A DNA stretch of 64,000 nucleotides from Demequina oxidasica (GTDB taxonomy: Bacteria; Actinomycetota; Actinomycetes; Actinomycetales; Demequinaceae), in NCBI RefSeq assembly GCF_000975115.1, contig NZ_BBRE01000001.1:124001-188000 (forward strand), read 5' to 3'. Position numbers and translations under genes: made by a program. Below the pieces are notes generated by a model, which saw nothing but the letters and a program-made list of their open reading frames with translations, did not search any database and was not told the DNA's origin. Shown here in pieces: positions 63,632 to 64,000 of this stretch; positions within the stretch are counted from its first letter, which is position 1, and each line of letters starts with the position of its first letter.

Positions 63632-64000
63632 ATGAGTTCGACAGCAGTCCGTCCAGGTAGTGTCACCCTCGTCGTCGTGCTGATGTGGCTCTCCGCGCTC
63701 GGCAGCGCCGTGGGTGGCGGACTCCTCCTGTGGGCAGTCGCCAACCCCAGTAGCGCAACCGCGGACGGCGATGGCGCCCTCTACGGCTGGATATCGCTCG
63801 GCATCGGACTGTTCATGGCGATCCTCGCCGTCGCGCTGTCCGGCGGGTCACGTCTGGTGCGCTTCCTGGTCATCCTCACCATGACTATCCGGGCCGTGCT
63901 CGATATCTATGCGCTGGTCAAGGTCGACGACGCCAACGTTCCGATGCTCGTCGCCTCGTTGCTCTTCGCACTCGGCATCATCGCGTTGCTGACCACCAAG
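63632..64000 (+). CDS. Hypothetical membrane protein, N-terminal 123 residues
   Basis: Open to the window edge. Four hydrophobic segments are visible (about 11-35, 48-68, 74-92 and 103-121), with very few charged residues, like small DUF-type actinobacterial membrane proteins. No family is recognised. The ATG at 63632 has TGGGGAGAG just upstream. It is divergent from rimM. Confidence 0.7.
   Translation, partial: MSSTAVRPGSVTLVVVLMWLSALGSAVGGGLLLWAVANPSSATADGDGALYGWISLGIGLFMAILAVALSGGSRLVRFLVILTMTIRAVLDIYALVKVDDANVPMLVASLLFALGIIALLTTK

Noticed and set aside
1..64000. tRNA, rRNA, CRISPR or insertion sequence
   Set aside because: Gaps were read on both strands; none holds a cloverleaf, spaced repeats or a transposase.

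Overview
The window is a G+C-rich chromosome segment from an actinobacterium, most likely a Micrococcales-type organism; I cannot name the genus. The reasons are the gene order recX-recA-DUF3046-clgR-cinA-pgsA-ftsK, the presence of mycothiol-group style arsenate-reductase relatives, a WhiG/FliA-type sigma factor between xerC and rpsB, DUF2469 and DUF3046 genes, ThyX as thymidylate synthase, a palindromic TCGAAC-N4-GTTCGA SOS box at recA, and many start codons that look leaderless.

Nearly the whole window is one conserved housekeeping block transcribed on the minus strand. Reading it in the direction of transcription (64000 to 1): rimM-trmD, gdhA, rplS-lepB-rnhB-DUF2469, a tetR/MFS efflux pair, yraN-comM-dprA, xerC-whiG-type sigma, rpsB-tsf-pyrH-frr-cdsA-rlmN-divIVA-like-dxr-rip1, ispG-GNAT, proS, rimP-nusA-ylxR-infB-rbfA-truB-ribF, a glutamate-type ABC importer (gluABCD), rpsO, pnp, an M16 peptidase, dapB and a TPR-like membrane protein, thyX with a small membrane protein, a cupin, dapA-rnj, ftsK with a translationally coupled GGDEF-EAL protein, pgsA-cinA-clgR-DUF3046, recA-recX and the 5' part of rny. 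Many genes overlap by 1-17 nt, so translational coupling is common.

Accessory pieces interrupt this block and are mostly on the plus strand: a CapA-like lipoprotein-type phosphatase gene (5005-6360), a GNAT-azlC-azlD-GNAT cassette (15949-18144), a DUF4439-like lipoprotein (34527-35648), an ArsR-phosphatase fusion with a second phosphatase-fold protein (39802-41152), and an M23 peptidase relative (50198-50773). gluABCD, gdhA and tetR/MFS are minus-strand insertions into the conserved order. gdhA is flanked by a 10-bp direct repeat.

Functionally the block joins translation (rpsB, tsf, frr, rpsO, rplS, infB, nusA, rimP, rbfA, rimM, trmD, truB, proS, rlmN), RNA decay (rny, rnj, pnp), recombination and DNA uptake/processing (recA, recX, dprA, comM, xerC, rnhB), envelope and isoprenoid synthesis (pgsA, cdsA, dxr, ispG, rip1, lepB), lysine/DAP synthesis (dapA, dapB) and glutamate uptake/metabolism (gluABCD, gdhA).

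The most unusual signals are not genes. The infB leader holds two perfect 10-bp hairpins that share sequence and cannot both form, one of which buries the Shine-Dalgarno. The rplS leader has one arm that can pair with either of two partners. A decamer, CAGCATCGGC, recurs about 13 times on both strands, often between genes. About ten genes have a TAnnnT-like element placed exactly 6-7 nt before a start codon that lacks a Shine-Dalgarno. No tRNA, rRNA, CRISPR array, insertion sequence or prophage was seen.
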